In this document: in pieces, positions 36,109 through 45,686 of the stretch
How the letters are laid out: each line of letters opens with the position of its first letter
Position numbering within the stretch: the first letter of the stretch is position 1
Assembly: GCA_963773625.1 (NCBI GenBank)
Contig: CAVZCJ010000022.1
Coordinates: forward strand, 62,001 to 126,000
Direction of reading: 5' to 3'
Origin: DATARH01 sp963773625
GTDB lineage: Bacteria; Pseudomonadota; Alphaproteobacteria; ATCC43930; CGMCC-115725
Length of the DNA stretch: 64,000 bases
The notes under the pieces: model-generated
Databases searched by the model: none
The model's input: only the letters and a program-made list of their open reading frames with translations
What the model was told of the DNA's origin: nothing
Position numbers and translations under genes: made by a program

Positions 36109-36843
36109 ATGCGGCTGATCTGTTATCCGACCTCCGGCGCGCCGCCGAAACTGGTGCCGGCGCCGGTCGAGCGCGACTGGATGGACCGCACCAACGCGGG
36201 CTTCGCCTATCGTTGCCTGCCGCTCAACATCGCCAACGCCCATGGCTGGTTGATCCTCAACGGGGCGCCGTTCGTCGCCGAATGGGATGGCGGGATGGGT
36301 CTCGAGGCGGTGACGGTGCAGCCCGCAACTCCCGACACGGCGGTGGAGGCCGACAGCCATTTCGGCTCTGGGGTGCTGACCTTCACCGTCGGCGGGTTGT
36401 TCCGCACCGAACCGGGTTGGGATTTGGTCGTCACTGGACCGTTCAACCAGCCGAAAGATGCGATCCAGCCGCTGACCGGGATTGTCGAAACCGATTGGGC
36501 GCCATTCAGCTTCACGATGAACTGGAAATTCACCCGCAGATACTCACCCGTCGCATTCGAACGCGGCGAGCCATTCTGCATGATCTTCCCGATCCAGCGC
36601 GGGGCGGTCGAGCAGGTGGAGCCGGAGTTCCGATCCTTCGATGCCGATCCCGACGTCCGCGACGCCTACCAAGCCTGGGCTGAGAGCCGCCGCACCTTCA
36701 ACGAAGGGCTCAAGATCAAGGGATCAAAGGCCGAGGAAGAGAAATGGCAAAAGGACTATTTCCGCGGCTCCGAGCGCTATGCCGCCCCGCCGGCCGATCA
36801 CCGCACGCGGTTGCGGGTGAAACCGTTTCCACCCATGTCGTAG
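36109..36843 (+). CDS. Conserved protein resembling the DUF6065 family
   Basis: 244 residues, soluble, Trp-rich, with no signal peptide. RCLPLNIANAHGWLILNGAP near the N-terminus and NWKFTRRYSPVAFERGEPFC in the middle match my memory of the DUF6065 family, which has no known function. It is divergent from the dehydrogenase and convergent with the 2OG oxygenase gene (3 bases apart). The ATG directly precedes the conserved region. Confidence 0.7.
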   Translation: MRLICYPTSGAPPKLVPAPVERDWMDRTNAGFAYRCLPLNIANAHGWLILNGAPFVAEWDGGMGLEAVTVQPATPDTAVEADSHFGSGVLTFTVGGLFRTEPGWDLVVTGPFNQPKDAIQPLTGIVETDWAPFSFTMNWKFTRRYSPVAFERGEPFCMIFPIQRGAVEQVEPEFRSFDADPDVRDAYQAWAESRRTFNEGLKIKGSKAEEEKWQKDYFRGSERYAAPPADHRTRLRVKPFPPMS

Positions 36844-36846
36844 CGT

Positions 36847-37809
36847 TCAACCCCGACTGAGGCCACCGCCAAACAGCACCGGCTGGATCAGCACCGTACG
36901 GCCCTTCGCGGCGGGGAATTTGAGCGCTTTCAACCTTCCAGCAAGGCTGTCGCGAACCTGATCCCAGCCTACATGCCCAGGATCCGGATGAATGACCCGG
37001 TCGACGATGACCTCGCAGGTCTCGACCGACCCCGCGGCGTTGATCGTCAGGCGAAACACGATTGGGCCGGCGTAAAGCGCGATCGTGGCCGCAAGCTCGG
37101 CGCCGAATTTGCCCAGCGTGTCGTTCAACTGATTGGTCGCGGCGGCCGCAGGCAGCGCGCCGGCGATGATCGCGCTGCCCTCGCTCAGATGGCCGTGCAG
37201 CACGATTCGTCCTTCGACCGGATCCATCAACCCGTCGACGCGTTCAACCGCATGCGGCAGACGATCGTCGAAGATGACGAGCCGGTTGAAGCGCGGCTCG
37301 ATCGCCTCGTAAAAGCCGCGGCCGGACGTGGCGCTGACGAGATTGCCGCGGAACGGGTCGCCTTCGCGCAGGACTAGGGTCTCCCCGCCGCTCGTCCGCC
37401 GCTCGTTGCGTGTCAACGAGTAAACATAGGCAAAGCGCCCGTTTCGTGCGTCGTTGTGCCAGTCCTGTCGGCAGCCGGGAACGTAGAGGCTGAGGTAAGG
37501 CCAGGTCACCTGAGCCATCCCCAGATGGCCGGTCGACCACTCCCGCAACGCTTCGTGGAAGGCATCGACATGCTCGCGGCCGATCACCCGGTCGGCATCG
37601 GTTCGTAGATAGGTGTAGAGCTCCGGCACGAACCAGTAGTTCCACACCTGGTGCGTCTCGCGCCGATGGGCATGAGGACTGGCGAAGTGGGCGTCGATGT
37701 CGCGCCGCATCGCCATGGCCAGCCGCCCGGGCAAAAACCCGTCGATGACGATGACAGGCTGGCTTGCCGTCGCCTCTGGCTGACTGTCGCGGCGCGCTGT
37801 GCGTGACAT
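36847..37809 (-). CDS. 2OG-Fe(II) oxygenase fused to an AgmX/TonB-like C-terminal domain
   Basis: 320 residues from ATG 37809 with AGGGGA 6 bases upstream; the longer reading to 38064 is rejected. Residues 20-215 form a prolyl-hydroxylase-like fold with iron ligands His118 and Asp120 (DWHNDARNG), His186 (RLPHAVERV) and Arg201 for 2-oxoglutarate. Residues 225-315 (IVFRLTINAAGSVETCEVIV, then LKALKFPAAKGRTVLIQP) look like the AgmX/TonB C-terminal-type domain usually found in periplasmic or energy-transducing proteins. No signal peptide is seen. The combination is unusual; the oxygenase call is firm, the second domain is inferred from motif pattern. Confidence 0.75.
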   Translation of the reverse strand: MSRTARRDSQPEATASQPVIVIDGFLPGRLAMAMRRDIDAHFASPHAHRRETHQVWNYWFVPELYTYLRTDADRVIGREHVDAFHEALREWSTGHLGMAQVTWPYLSLYVPGCRQDWHNDARNGRFAYVYSLTRNERRTSGGETLVLREGDPFRGNLVSATSGRGFYEAIEPRFNRLVIFDDRLPHAVERVDGLMDPVEGRIVLHGHLSEGSAIIAGALPAAAATNQLNDTLGKFGAELAATIALYAGPIVFRLTINAAGSVETCEVIVDRVIHPDPGHVGWDQVRDSLAGRLKALKFPAAKGRTVLIQPVLFGGGLSRG

Positions 37810-38079
37810 TTTGTCCCCTGCCGAAGAATATAGGGCACGTGAAAAACGGCAAAACTTAATGGCGCTCCTGGCAGGAAACGGCAGAGGAAGCAGGCAGCCG
37901 GCTCTCGCCTTAGGATAGAAATAGCCTGCGGTTTTCTTCTCAATTTGCTTCAAAAACCCGCGGCGGCAGGATAAGCTATTGCAAGCTGAGCGACGGATGG
38001 TAGCCGAGTACGAAGAACCAGTGAAGTAGTGGGCGACGCTAATTCCGCGGGCCCGCCGAAACAAGTCGGGTGGGGGTTC
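37810..38079. promoter_or_regulatory. Divergent intergenic region upstream of the TPR-barrel gene
   Basis: 270 bases between divergent genes. A/T-rich patches occur at about 37835-37860 and 37915-37945. Promoters in both directions are expected here; a GGGTGGGGG purine stretch at 38069-38077 is the likely ribosome site for the plus-strand gene. No operator-like repeat was noticed. Confidence 0.35.
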
Positions 38080-39471
38080 ATGGGGTGCCGATCTTGGGGC
38101 TGCGCTGCGTTACCGCGGCGGTGCCGCGGTGGTTCGCGGCCCGGCCGGTTGGTGACTCTGTGCATGTCGCTGGCGATTGGCGTGGCGCTGCCAGGATACG
38201 CCATTGCCGCTGACCAGCCGGCGCCATTCCAGAACACGCCGGAAGCGCGGGAAGCGGATGAACTATTCCAGCAGCTGCTCAAGGACCCAAAGAACGTCGA
38301 CCTGACCTTTCGCTATGCTCAGGCGGCGATCAAGTCCGGCAACATCGAGGGGGCGATTTCGTCGCTTGAGCGGTTGTTGCTGCTCGACCGCAACTTCCCT
38401 GGGGTGAAGATCCAGCTCGCCGAGCTCTACGCCGACCTCAAATCGTACAACATGGCCAAGACCTATTTGGCGCAAGCCCGGGCCGAGCCGGGCGTAAGCG
38501 CCGAAACCCTGTCACGCATTCAGAAGGTGGAAGACCAAATCGAGCGGGCATCGTCGAAGTCGAACATCGCCGCCAACCTGCTGGTCGGACTTCGTTATCA
38601 GAGCGAGGCGAGCGCCGAGCCGGCCGGCTCCGACATCATTGCCGGCGGCGTGCCGCAAACGCTGAGTACGATCTTTATCCACAAACCGGGCTGGGACACC
38701 TTCGCCACCGGCAACCTCCAGTACGTCACCGAGATCGGCGATTTGAAGCTGGAAAGCAACGCGATCGCTTATGCCTCGAAGGCGCTTGGCAACAGCCACC
38801 TCGACCTTGGAGCGATCGAGGTCAACATTGGGCCGCGCTTCGATATCGATGTCTCGGACGTTCATCTCGCGGCGGCGCGGGCCTATGGCGTCGCCAATGA
38901 GGTCGGTTTGGGTGAGAGACAGTTTTTGCATAGCGCGGGCGGAGGTCTGTCGCTCTATCGGCCGCTCACCAAAGACTTCAGCGTCTCGAGTTTTTACGAG
39001 TTCCGTCGCGAGTGGTTCGATAACGTCGTCCTGTCACCAGCTGCCTCGCTGTTGAACGCCGACGTCCATTCCTTTGGCAGCGGGATGTCCTACCGGGTCA
39101 TCGAAAATGGGGATCTGAATTTCCAGGTAAGCTACGCGCTCACCGACAATGTCAACCTTGGCTCGAATCGGGGACTGGTCTTTCATCTATCCTATTCGCA
39201 GCTCTTTACGTTGCCACCCGAGTACGGGGTCGGCCCTCTTAATGTGACGCCGACGGTCTACCGAATTTACAACCGCGATCATTCGCCCGATCCCACCTTG
39301 GGTTACGCCCCCAGAACGAACGAATGGCGCTATGGGGTAACTGCCCAGCTGGGATTGACCGACAGCATTGCGGCGAGCTTCAACGTCCTTCGGCAAAAAA
39401 CGACGTCGAATGTCCCGGCCAACAAGACCGACGACACGCAGATAATTCTCGGCCTCACGTTTTCCTACTAA
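38080..39471 (+). CDS. TPR plus outer-membrane beta-barrel protein
   Basis: 463 residues from ATG 38080. A signal peptide with a long basic lead ends near IAADQP (about residue 47). Residues 60-160 contain about three TPR-like helix pairs (NVDLTFRYAQAAIKSGNIEG, GVKIQLAELYADLKSYNMAK). The rest is alternating beta structure ending in LGLTFSY with a terminal aromatic, the outer-membrane barrel signature. This resembles the Slam/TPR-barrel type that exports or anchors a partner at the surface. The next gene encodes a secreted FecR/His-rich protein, the obvious candidate partner. Confidence 0.75.
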   Translation: MGCRSWGCAALPRRCRGGSRPGRLVTLCMSLAIGVALPGYAIAADQPAPFQNTPEAREADELFQQLLKDPKNVDLTFRYAQAAIKSGNIEGAISSLERLLLLDRNFPGVKIQLAELYADLKSYNMAKTYLAQARAEPGVSAETLSRIQKVEDQIERASSKSNIAANLLVGLRYQSEASAEPAGSDIIAGGVPQTLSTIFIHKPGWDTFATGNLQYVTEIGDLKLESNAIAYASKALGNSHLDLGAIEVNIGPRFDIDVSDVHLAAARAYGVANEVGLGERQFLHSAGGGLSLYRPLTKDFSVSSFYEFRREWFDNVVLSPAASLLNADVHSFGSGMSYRVIENGDLNFQVSYALTDNVNLGSNRGLVFHLSYSQLFTLPPEYGVGPLNVTPTVYRIYNRDHSPDPTLGYAPRTNEWRYGVTAQLGLTDSIAASFNVLRQKTTSNVPANKTDDTQIILGLTFSY

Positions 39472-39796
39472 CGGGGAGGCGGCAACGCCAAGAAACGGCA
39501 CAGAACATAACTATATTGCGCCCGTTGGCGACTGGGTCGTCAAGGCTACGGAGCCCTGAACCGTAGGTAGAGCACGGCAACACTGGCGATTTGGCTAAAA
39601 TATAGGTTAAATTCGCTTTGATTGCGGTTTATCCGTCGCATTCAGGAACAATTCATGCTTCTATCCGTTTAAGCGGCTCGCCGAGCCGTCCGTCGTCAAC
39701 AGTAGCTGCGTCGGTAGACCGCTACGGGTGCGAGAACTGGCTAAGCCCGGAACCCCCCCAATCCGGACTACACGCAGCGTGTCACAGGATTAGATC
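39472..39796. promoter_or_regulatory. 325-base gap before the FecR/His-rich gene
   Basis: No gene is seen. An A/T-rich patch at 39590-39620 (containing TTGATTGCGG after AAATATAGG) could be a promoter. The gap suggests the FecR gene has its own control, separate from the TPR-barrel gene. Confidence 0.35.
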
Positions 39797-42405
39797 GTGA
39801 CGCGCAGATCACACGGGATTGTCCTCGCGACCCTCGGGATCGCGAGCTTGAGCTGGCCGGCGCTGGCCCAGCAGGACAAGATCGGCGTCGCCGCCGAGGT
39901 AAACCCGGACGTTTTCGCGCAGGTCCCCGAGGGACAGAAGCGCGAACTCCTGGTTGGGCACGACGTTATCCACAACGAAAAAATCAACACCGGCAATGGC
40001 GGCCAGGCGCAGCTGCTGTTTACCGACCAATCGACGCTCACCGTAGCGAAAAACTCTGAAGTCGTTATCGATGACTTCGTCTTTGACCCGCAAAAGCAGA
40101 ACGGCAACCTGACGGCGACGCTGACCACCGGCGTCTTCCGCTATGTCGGCGGCAAGATCAGCAAGCAGCAGGATGTCACCTTCTTAACGCCCACCGGCAC
40201 GGTTTCGGTGCGCGGCGGCATCGCCCTGATCAAGATCGACGGCGACACGATCACCGCGGTCTTCCTGCACGGCGACTATCTGAAGGTGACCTCGCATGGG
40301 GTCTCGCAGACGACCAACCACCGCAATACGGTCATCATCAGCGTCGGCGGGCACGTCTCCGATCCGACAACGGCAAGCGCCGAGCTTATTCAGGAGCTGA
40401 CCCAGGAGTTGCAGGCGCTCCACCTGACCACCTATACGGTCGCCAACGAGATTTTCGTCACCGGGGACACGCTGGCGAGCTTGATCAACTTGATCCTCCC
40501 GATCGTCCCCAACGCGATATCGACCGAGCCTAACTTCATCCCCCACTCGCCGCCGCCACCGCCCCTGGCAGATTTATCACCGCCGCCGCCTCCACCGTCA
40601 TCACCGCCGCCGCCTCCACCGTCATCGCCGCCGCCGCCGCCGTCATCACCGCCGCCGCCGCCACCGTCATCGCCGCCGCCGCCGCCGTCATCACCGCCGC
40701 CGCCGCCGTCATCACCGCCGCCGCCGCACGCCCATCACCATCATGATGGGGATGATGATGACCACAAGCATGCGCATCACCATCGGCACCATCACGGTGA
40801 CGACCACGAATACTGCCACGACGAGCACGGCCATCATCACCATCACGATGGCGACGAGGACGATCACAAATATGCCCGTCACCATCATCACGGTCATGAT
40901 GGGGATGACGACGACCACAAGTATGTGCATGACGAGCACGGCCACCACCACGACCACGACCGCTGGGCGTGGCACGACAAGGACGACGAGCACGGCCATC
41001 ACCACGATCACGACAAGTGGGCCTGGCACGACAAGGACGACGAGCACGGCCATCACCACGATCACGACAAGTGGGCGTGGCACGACAAGGACGACGGGCA
41101 CGGCCATCGTACACGATCACGACAAGTGGGCGTGGCACGACAAGGACGAGGCACGCCCATCACGGGCCGCATCACTGGGCGTGGAATGACGACCACGACC
41201 CCCAAGGTCCCTCTAGTGTGGAGTTAGGCGCGTCGGGCCACCACAACGACCATTACGCGCACGACGAGCGCGGCCATCACCACGATCACGACAAGTGGGC
41301 GTGGCACGACAAGGACGACGAGCACGGCCATCACCACGATCACGACAAGTGGGCCTGGCACGACAAGGACGAGCACGCCCATCACGGGCCGCATCACTGG
41401 GCGTGGAATGACGACCACGACCCCAAAGGTCCCTCTAGTGTGGAGTTAGGCGCGTCGGGCCACCACAACGACCATTACGCGCACGACGAGCACGGCCACC
41501 ACCACGACCATGACCATGACCACTGGGCGTGGCACGGCAAGGACGGCAAAGAAGGTCCGCACCAGTTCGATCACTACGCCTTTGACGACCATGACCACCA
41601 CGACCATGACCACTGGGCGTGGCACGGCAAGGACGGCAAAGACGATCCGCACCAGTTCGATCACTACGCCTTTGACGACCATGACCACCACGACCATGAC
41701 CACTGGGCGTGGCACGGCAAGGACGGCAAAGACGGTCCGCACCAGTTCGATCACTACGCCTTTGACGACCATGACCACCACGACCATGACCATGACCACT
41801 GGGCGTGGCACGGCAAGGACGGCAAAGAAGGTCCGCACCAGTTCGATCACTACGCCTTTGACGACCATGACCACCACGACCATGACCACTGGGCGTGGCA
41901 CGGCAAGGACGGCAAAGACGATCCGCACCAGTTCGATCACTACGCCTTTGACGACCATGACCACCACGACCATGACCACTGGGCGTGGCACGGCAAGGAC
42001 GGCCATCGTCCTGGCCACGAGGATGGACATGACCTGCATTCCGGCGGTCCAACACACGCCATGCTCCCTGGTCAAACCGGCTTCAACCAATATGTGCTGC
42101 GCACCGCGCCGACGAACGCACCACAAGTGATCGCCCATCAGGGCTTCGATCAATACGTGGTGCGGAACGCGCCGCCGGGGGGCCCAGTGCACACCTTGCC
42201 AGTGTCGCATCAACTCGCGCTCAACAACCTGAATCAGACTATCCAGCACTCACTCCAGCATTCGTGGCACCAGCCGCTGCCGCAATGGGCTGCGAGGACC
42301 CACGCTCCCGCTTCGAGCGCGCCAGGCCACGGCCATGGTGCTCCTGGCGCACAACCTCTCGCCCCGATCGCGCAAGCTCCCGCAGGCGGGTTCATGCGCC
42401 ATTAG
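39797..42405 (+). CDS. Secreted FecR-domain protein with large His/Asp-rich repeat region (two frame breaks)
   Basis: GTG start with CAGGA upstream. Signal peptide 1-24 (ASLSWPALAQ). FecR domain at about 50-165 (LVGHDVIHNEKINTGNGGQA, LTVAKNSEVVIDDFVFDP, TGTVSVRGG). A (PPPPPSS)n linker follows at 40548-40728, then about 430 residues of His/Asp-rich repeats (units such as GHHHDHDKWAWHDKDDE and FDHYAFDDHDHHDHDHWAWH). The C-terminal 120 residues are ordinary, with a repeated GFNQYVLRTAP / GFDQYVVRNAP motif. The frame is lost at about 41108 and 41151 by one extra base each compared with neighbouring repeat copies; correcting them gives one protein of about 868 residues to 42405. Uncorrected, it stops at 41227. 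His/Asp density suggests divalent metal binding. Confidence 0.78.
40548..40728 (+). repeat. CCG/CCA microsatellite coding for a polyproline linker
   Basis: Runs of CCGCCGCCG broken by TCATCA or TCATCG code for blocks of four to six prolines separated by Ser-Ser. The repeat separates the FecR domain from the His-rich region as a stiff spacer and is prone to slippage. Confidence 0.85.
40934..41373 (+). repeat. 54-base His/Asp-coding tandem repeat
   Basis: Copies start at 40934, 40988, 41042 and 41096, and again at 41266 and 41320, each coding an 18-residue unit of the type EHGHHHDHDKWAWHDKDD. The copies are nearly identical. A larger block around GPHHWAWNDDHDP occurs twice, at 41179 and 41401 (222 bases apart), showing nested duplication. 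The copy at 41096 holds the frame break. Confidence 0.88.
41521..42003 (+). repeat. 90/96-base His/Asp-coding tandem repeat
   Basis: The marker CACTGGGCGTGGCACGGC begins at 41521, 41611, 41701, 41797, 41887 and 41977, so the period is 90 bases with one 96-base unit that has an extra GACCAT. Each unit codes 30 residues (WAWHGKDGKDGPHQFDHYAF then DDHDHHDHDH). Units differ mainly at one or two codons (EG, DD, DG), which indicates recent expansion. Confidence 0.92.
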
Positions 42406-42458
42406 CGCCTGATCCAGGCGCGCGAGACGAAGTACGCGACCTGCGGTAAGCTGAGCCG

Positions 42459-44690
42459 ATGAGGTGGCTCCGGCGATACGTCAGCAGGAACCTGCATTAT
42501 CTGGTCCCGCTGCCGATTATGCTCGTGGCGCTGGTTCTGTGGGCGCGCGAGCCGACTGCGCTCGTGCAATTCCGACTGCACGTGTTCGATGAATTCCTGC
42601 GGTTGAAGCCGCGGGTCTACAAACCGGCCCCGGTTCGCATCGTCGATATTGACGATGACAGCCTCGAACAGTTCGGACAATGGCCGTGGCCTCGCACCCT
42701 GCTCGCCAAACTCGTCACCCAGCTCGACAAGATGGGAGCCGCTGCGATCGCGTTCGATATCCTGTTCCTCGAACCTGACCGCACGACCCCGTCGCGAATT
42801 GTCAGCGAAATGAGCGAGATCGGCGCCGATGATCCGATCGTCACGCGCTTCAAGGAACTGCCCGACCACGATCAGGTCTTCGCCGACGCGATCAAGCAAA
42901 GCCGTGTCGTACTTATCTTCGCGCTACGCGGGAGGGCGAAAGACCGGTTGCCACAGGTCAAAACCAGCTTCTCGAACGCCGGCGACGACCCACGGCCGTG
43001 GGTTCCGCACTTCGCCGGCGCGGCTAGCGATCTCAACCTGCTCGAAGCGGCCGCCTCCGGGAACGCCTTCGCCGATATTTTGCCCGAAGCCGACGGTATC
43101 GCGCGACGTATTCCGCTGCTTCTCATGGTCGGGCGCGAGCTTTATCCGGCGCTTTCGCTCGACGCACTGCGGGTAGCACAGGGCGCGCATGGCTACATCG
43201 TCAAATCGACGGGCGCCAGCGGGATCACCTCCTTCGGTGAGCATACCGGCCTCAACGCGATCAAGGACGGCAAGATTGTGGTGCCGACGAGCTCCGACGG
43301 CACGGTGTGGATCCACTACACGCCGCACGAACCCAGCCGCTTTGTCTCCGCCGCCAAGGTGATAGACGGCAAGGTCGATCCCGATCTGATCAAGGGCAAC
43401 ATCGTCATCATCGGCACGACCGCCGAGGGATTGAAGGAGTACCGGCCGACCCCACTTGATCCGGCCAAATCAGGCGCCGAGGTTCATGCCCAGTTGATCG
43501 AGCAGATGCTGCTCGGCGACAATATCGAACGGCCCGATTGGGCGCCGGGCGCCGAGCTTTTCTTCATGCTCGAGATTGGCATCATGCTGGTCTTGCTGCT
43601 GCCTCGCGTTGGCGCGCGTTGGACCGCGCTGGTCGGCCTCGCCGGGATCGCGCCGGCGATCGTCGGTTCGTGGTACGCGTATACCGACCACAACTGGCTG
43701 CTCGACCCGGTCTTCCCGTCGCTCGTCGGCGTGCTGGTTTACCTGTCGTCGTCGGCGGTATTGTTCTTCCGCACCGAGAACGAACGCCGGCACGTGCGGC
43801 ACGCCTTCGGGCGCTATCTTGCCCCAGCGGTCGTCGAACAGTTGGCCGAACATCCTGAGCGGCTGACACTGGGCGGCGAAATGCGCGAGTTGACGATCAT
43901 GTTCAGCGACATCCGCGGTTTCACGACGATTTCCGAAGGGCTCGATGCGCACGCCCTGACGAGCTTTCTCAACCGCTACCTGACGCCGATGACCGACGTC
44001 ATCCAGTCGAACCAGGGCACCGTCGACAAGTACATGGCCGACGGGATCATGGCGTTCTGGAACGCGCCTCTCGACGATCCGCTGCATGGCGAGCACGCCT
44101 GCCGCGCCGCGTTGGCGATGCGCGCCGAGCTTGCCCGCCACAACGCCCTGTGGCGGGCCGAAGCCGAGGCAGCCGGACATAGCTATAAGGAGGTACGGGC
44201 TGGGATCGGGCTCAACACCGGCGACTGCGTCGTCGGCAATCTCGGCTCAGATCAGCGCTTCGATTATTCGGTGCTGGGCGATCCCGCCAACGTCGCCTCG
44301 CGGCTCGAAGGCCAGACCAAGACCTATCACGTCGACATCATCATCGGCGAGCAGACCGCCGAGCAAGTGCGCCACTTTGCTCTCCTCGAACTCGACCTGA
44401 TCCAGGTCGTCGGCAAGACCCAGCCGGTGCGCATCTTCTTCCTGTTCGGCGACGAGACCGTGCGCGGCACCGAGGTCTTCGCCACGCTCGCAGGCGCGCA
44501 TGACGCGATGATCTCGGCGTACCGGAGCCGGCAATGGGATGCTGCGCTGGAGCAGCTCGAATCGTGTCGTTCGCAGGCGCCGGAAATCATCCAGGGCGTC
44601 TACGAGCTCTACGAGGAGCGGATCACCGATCTGCGCGCCGACCCGCCGCCAGCCGATTGGGACGGTGTCTTCGCCGCACAGACCAAATAG
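42459..44690 (+). CDS. CHASE2-domain class III adenylate cyclase
   Basis: 743 residues. One N-terminal membrane helix (about 14-30), an extracytoplasmic CHASE2 sensor domain (about 35-350), three further membrane helices (about 365-435), and a cytoplasmic cyclase domain (about 470-660). Metal-binding Asp is in MFSDIRGFTTIS (about residue 483); DKYMADGIMAF and LGDPANVASRLEG hold the Lys and Asp expected for ATP use, so cAMP is the likely product. It starts 54 bases after the FecR/His-rich gene in the same direction, so a joint sensing function is plausible. Confidence 0.9.
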   Translation: MRWLRRYVSRNLHYLVPLPIMLVALVLWAREPTALVQFRLHVFDEFLRLKPRVYKPAPVRIVDIDDDSLEQFGQWPWPRTLLAKLVTQLDKMGAAAIAFDILFLEPDRTTPSRIVSEMSEIGADDPIVTRFKELPDHDQVFADAIKQSRVVLIFALRGRAKDRLPQVKTSFSNAGDDPRPWVPHFAGAASDLNLLEAAASGNAFADILPEADGIARRIPLLLMVGRELYPALSLDALRVAQGAHGYIVKSTGASGITSFGEHTGLNAIKDGKIVVPTSSDGTVWIHYTPHEPSRFVSAAKVIDGKVDPDLIKGNIVIIGTTAEGLKEYRPTPLDPAKSGAEVHAQLIEQMLLGDNIERPDWAPGAELFFMLEIGIMLVLLLPRVGARWTALVGLAGIAPAIVGSWYAYTDHNWLLDPVFPSLVGVLVYLSSSAVLFFRTENERRHVRHAFGRYLAPAVVEQLAEHPERLTLGGEMRELTIMFSDIRGFTTISEGLDAHALTSFLNRYLTPMTDVIQSNQGTVDKYMADGIMAFWNAPLDDPLHGEHACRAALAMRAELARHNALWRAEAEAAGHSYKEVRAGIGLNTGDCVVGNLGSDQRFDYSVLGDPANVASRLEGQTKTYHVDIIIGEQTAEQVRHFALLELDLIQVVGKTQPVRIFFLFGDETVRGTEVFATLAGAHDAMISAYRSRQWDAALEQLESCRSQAPEIIQGVYELYEERITDLRADPPPADWDGVFAAQTK

Positions 44691-44738
44691 CAATTGCACG
44701 GCGCCGGCCCGGCCGGTGACAGGCGCAGGGAGCATTCG

Positions 44739-45686
44739 ATGTCGATCGCGGAAACCTCGACGCAGCCGCCGCGCAAGCCGACCTTGCTCGACCGCCCGGA
44801 GCAGCGCTTCCCGCTCGCTCTCGGGGTCGAAATCAGAAAGGTGCGCGACCTGTTCCGCGCCGCGACGCGCAACCAATGGGACCCTCGCACCGATATCGAC
44901 TGGTCGGCATTGGAAGGCCTCGACATCGACGACACGCACCGCCACGCCGCGCGGATGTATTGGAGCCGCCGCGCCTGGTCGGAATACGGCGCGATCTCGG
45001 AGAGCCCGGCGCTGCTCATCCGCTTCTGCGAGGAAAAGCGCGAGCCCGATCTGCGCTTTTTCTTCACCATCCGCACCCAAGAGGAGTCGCGCCACGCCGA
45101 GGCCTGCTACCTGATGGCCGAGCACCTCGGCGGCTATATCCAGCAGCCAGCCCTGGTGGACTTCCAGAAGTCGGTGGCGACCCACGGCGTGCGCAAGATG
45201 GCGCTCGACCCCGAGACTCCGCTGGAGGCGATCATCGCCGCTCTCGTCTGCGCCGCTGAGGAGGTCGCCTTCGACGTCTTTCGCCACCTCGTCGAGATCA
45301 CCCCGAACAAGGCCGCCAACCAGGTTCTGCGCAGCATCATGCGCGACGAGGTACGGCATTGCGGCTTCGGCTGGGCCTATCTCGAACACCGCATCCCGCG
45401 GATGAGCCGGGCCGAGATCGACGTTTGCGAGAAGGCGGTCATCACCATGATCCGCGACGTCGAGATGAACGGCTATCACAGTTCCTGGCTGGCGCCCGAC
45501 TCGAAAGCGACGCGCGGCGAGATCGAGGCTGATCGGCTGACCTGGGAGGCCGGGCTTGGCGCGACGGTCGAGGAATTGGAGAAGCCGGTCTTTGTCGACT
45601 CCGTGCGCAGCATCCGCGAACGCCTGGCGCCGTTCGGCATCGCCATCCCGATGTTCGAGCACCCCAAGTTCGACGGGTTGGTGTGA
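44739..45686 (+). CDS. Ferritin-like diiron protein A
   Basis: 315 residues from ATG 44739 with AGGGAG 8 bases upstream. All-helical, no membrane segment. A full set of potential diiron ligands is visible: Glu82 (WSEYGA), Glu116 and His119 (EESRHAEAC), Glu174 or Glu175 (AAEEVAF), Glu204 and His207 (DEVRHCGF). The pattern fits ferritin-like oxidases or N-oxygenases of the AurF kind, but the substrate is unknown. Its stop overlaps the start of paralogue B. Confidence 0.78.
   Translation: MSIAETSTQPPRKPTLLDRPEQRFPLALGVEIRKVRDLFRAATRNQWDPRTDIDWSALEGLDIDDTHRHAARMYWSRRAWSEYGAISESPALLIRFCEEKREPDLRFFFTIRTQEESRHAEACYLMAEHLGGYIQQPALVDFQKSVATHGVRKMALDPETPLEAIIAALVCAAEEVAFDVFRHLVEITPNKAANQVLRSIMRDEVRHCGFGWAYLEHRIPRMSRAEIDVCEKAVITMIRDVEMNGYHSSWLAPDSKATRGEIEADRLTWEAGLGATVEELEKPVFVDSVRSIRERLAPFGIAIPMFEHPKFDGLV

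Noticed and set aside
40934..42003. CRISPR-like array
   Set aside because: The units are contiguous, in frame and protein-coding, with no unique spacers.
40536..42249. Long antisense reading frames rich in Val/Met or Arg across the His-rich region
   Set aside because: They are by-products of the GAC/CAC/CAT repeats read backwards; no start, ribosome site or domain supports them.
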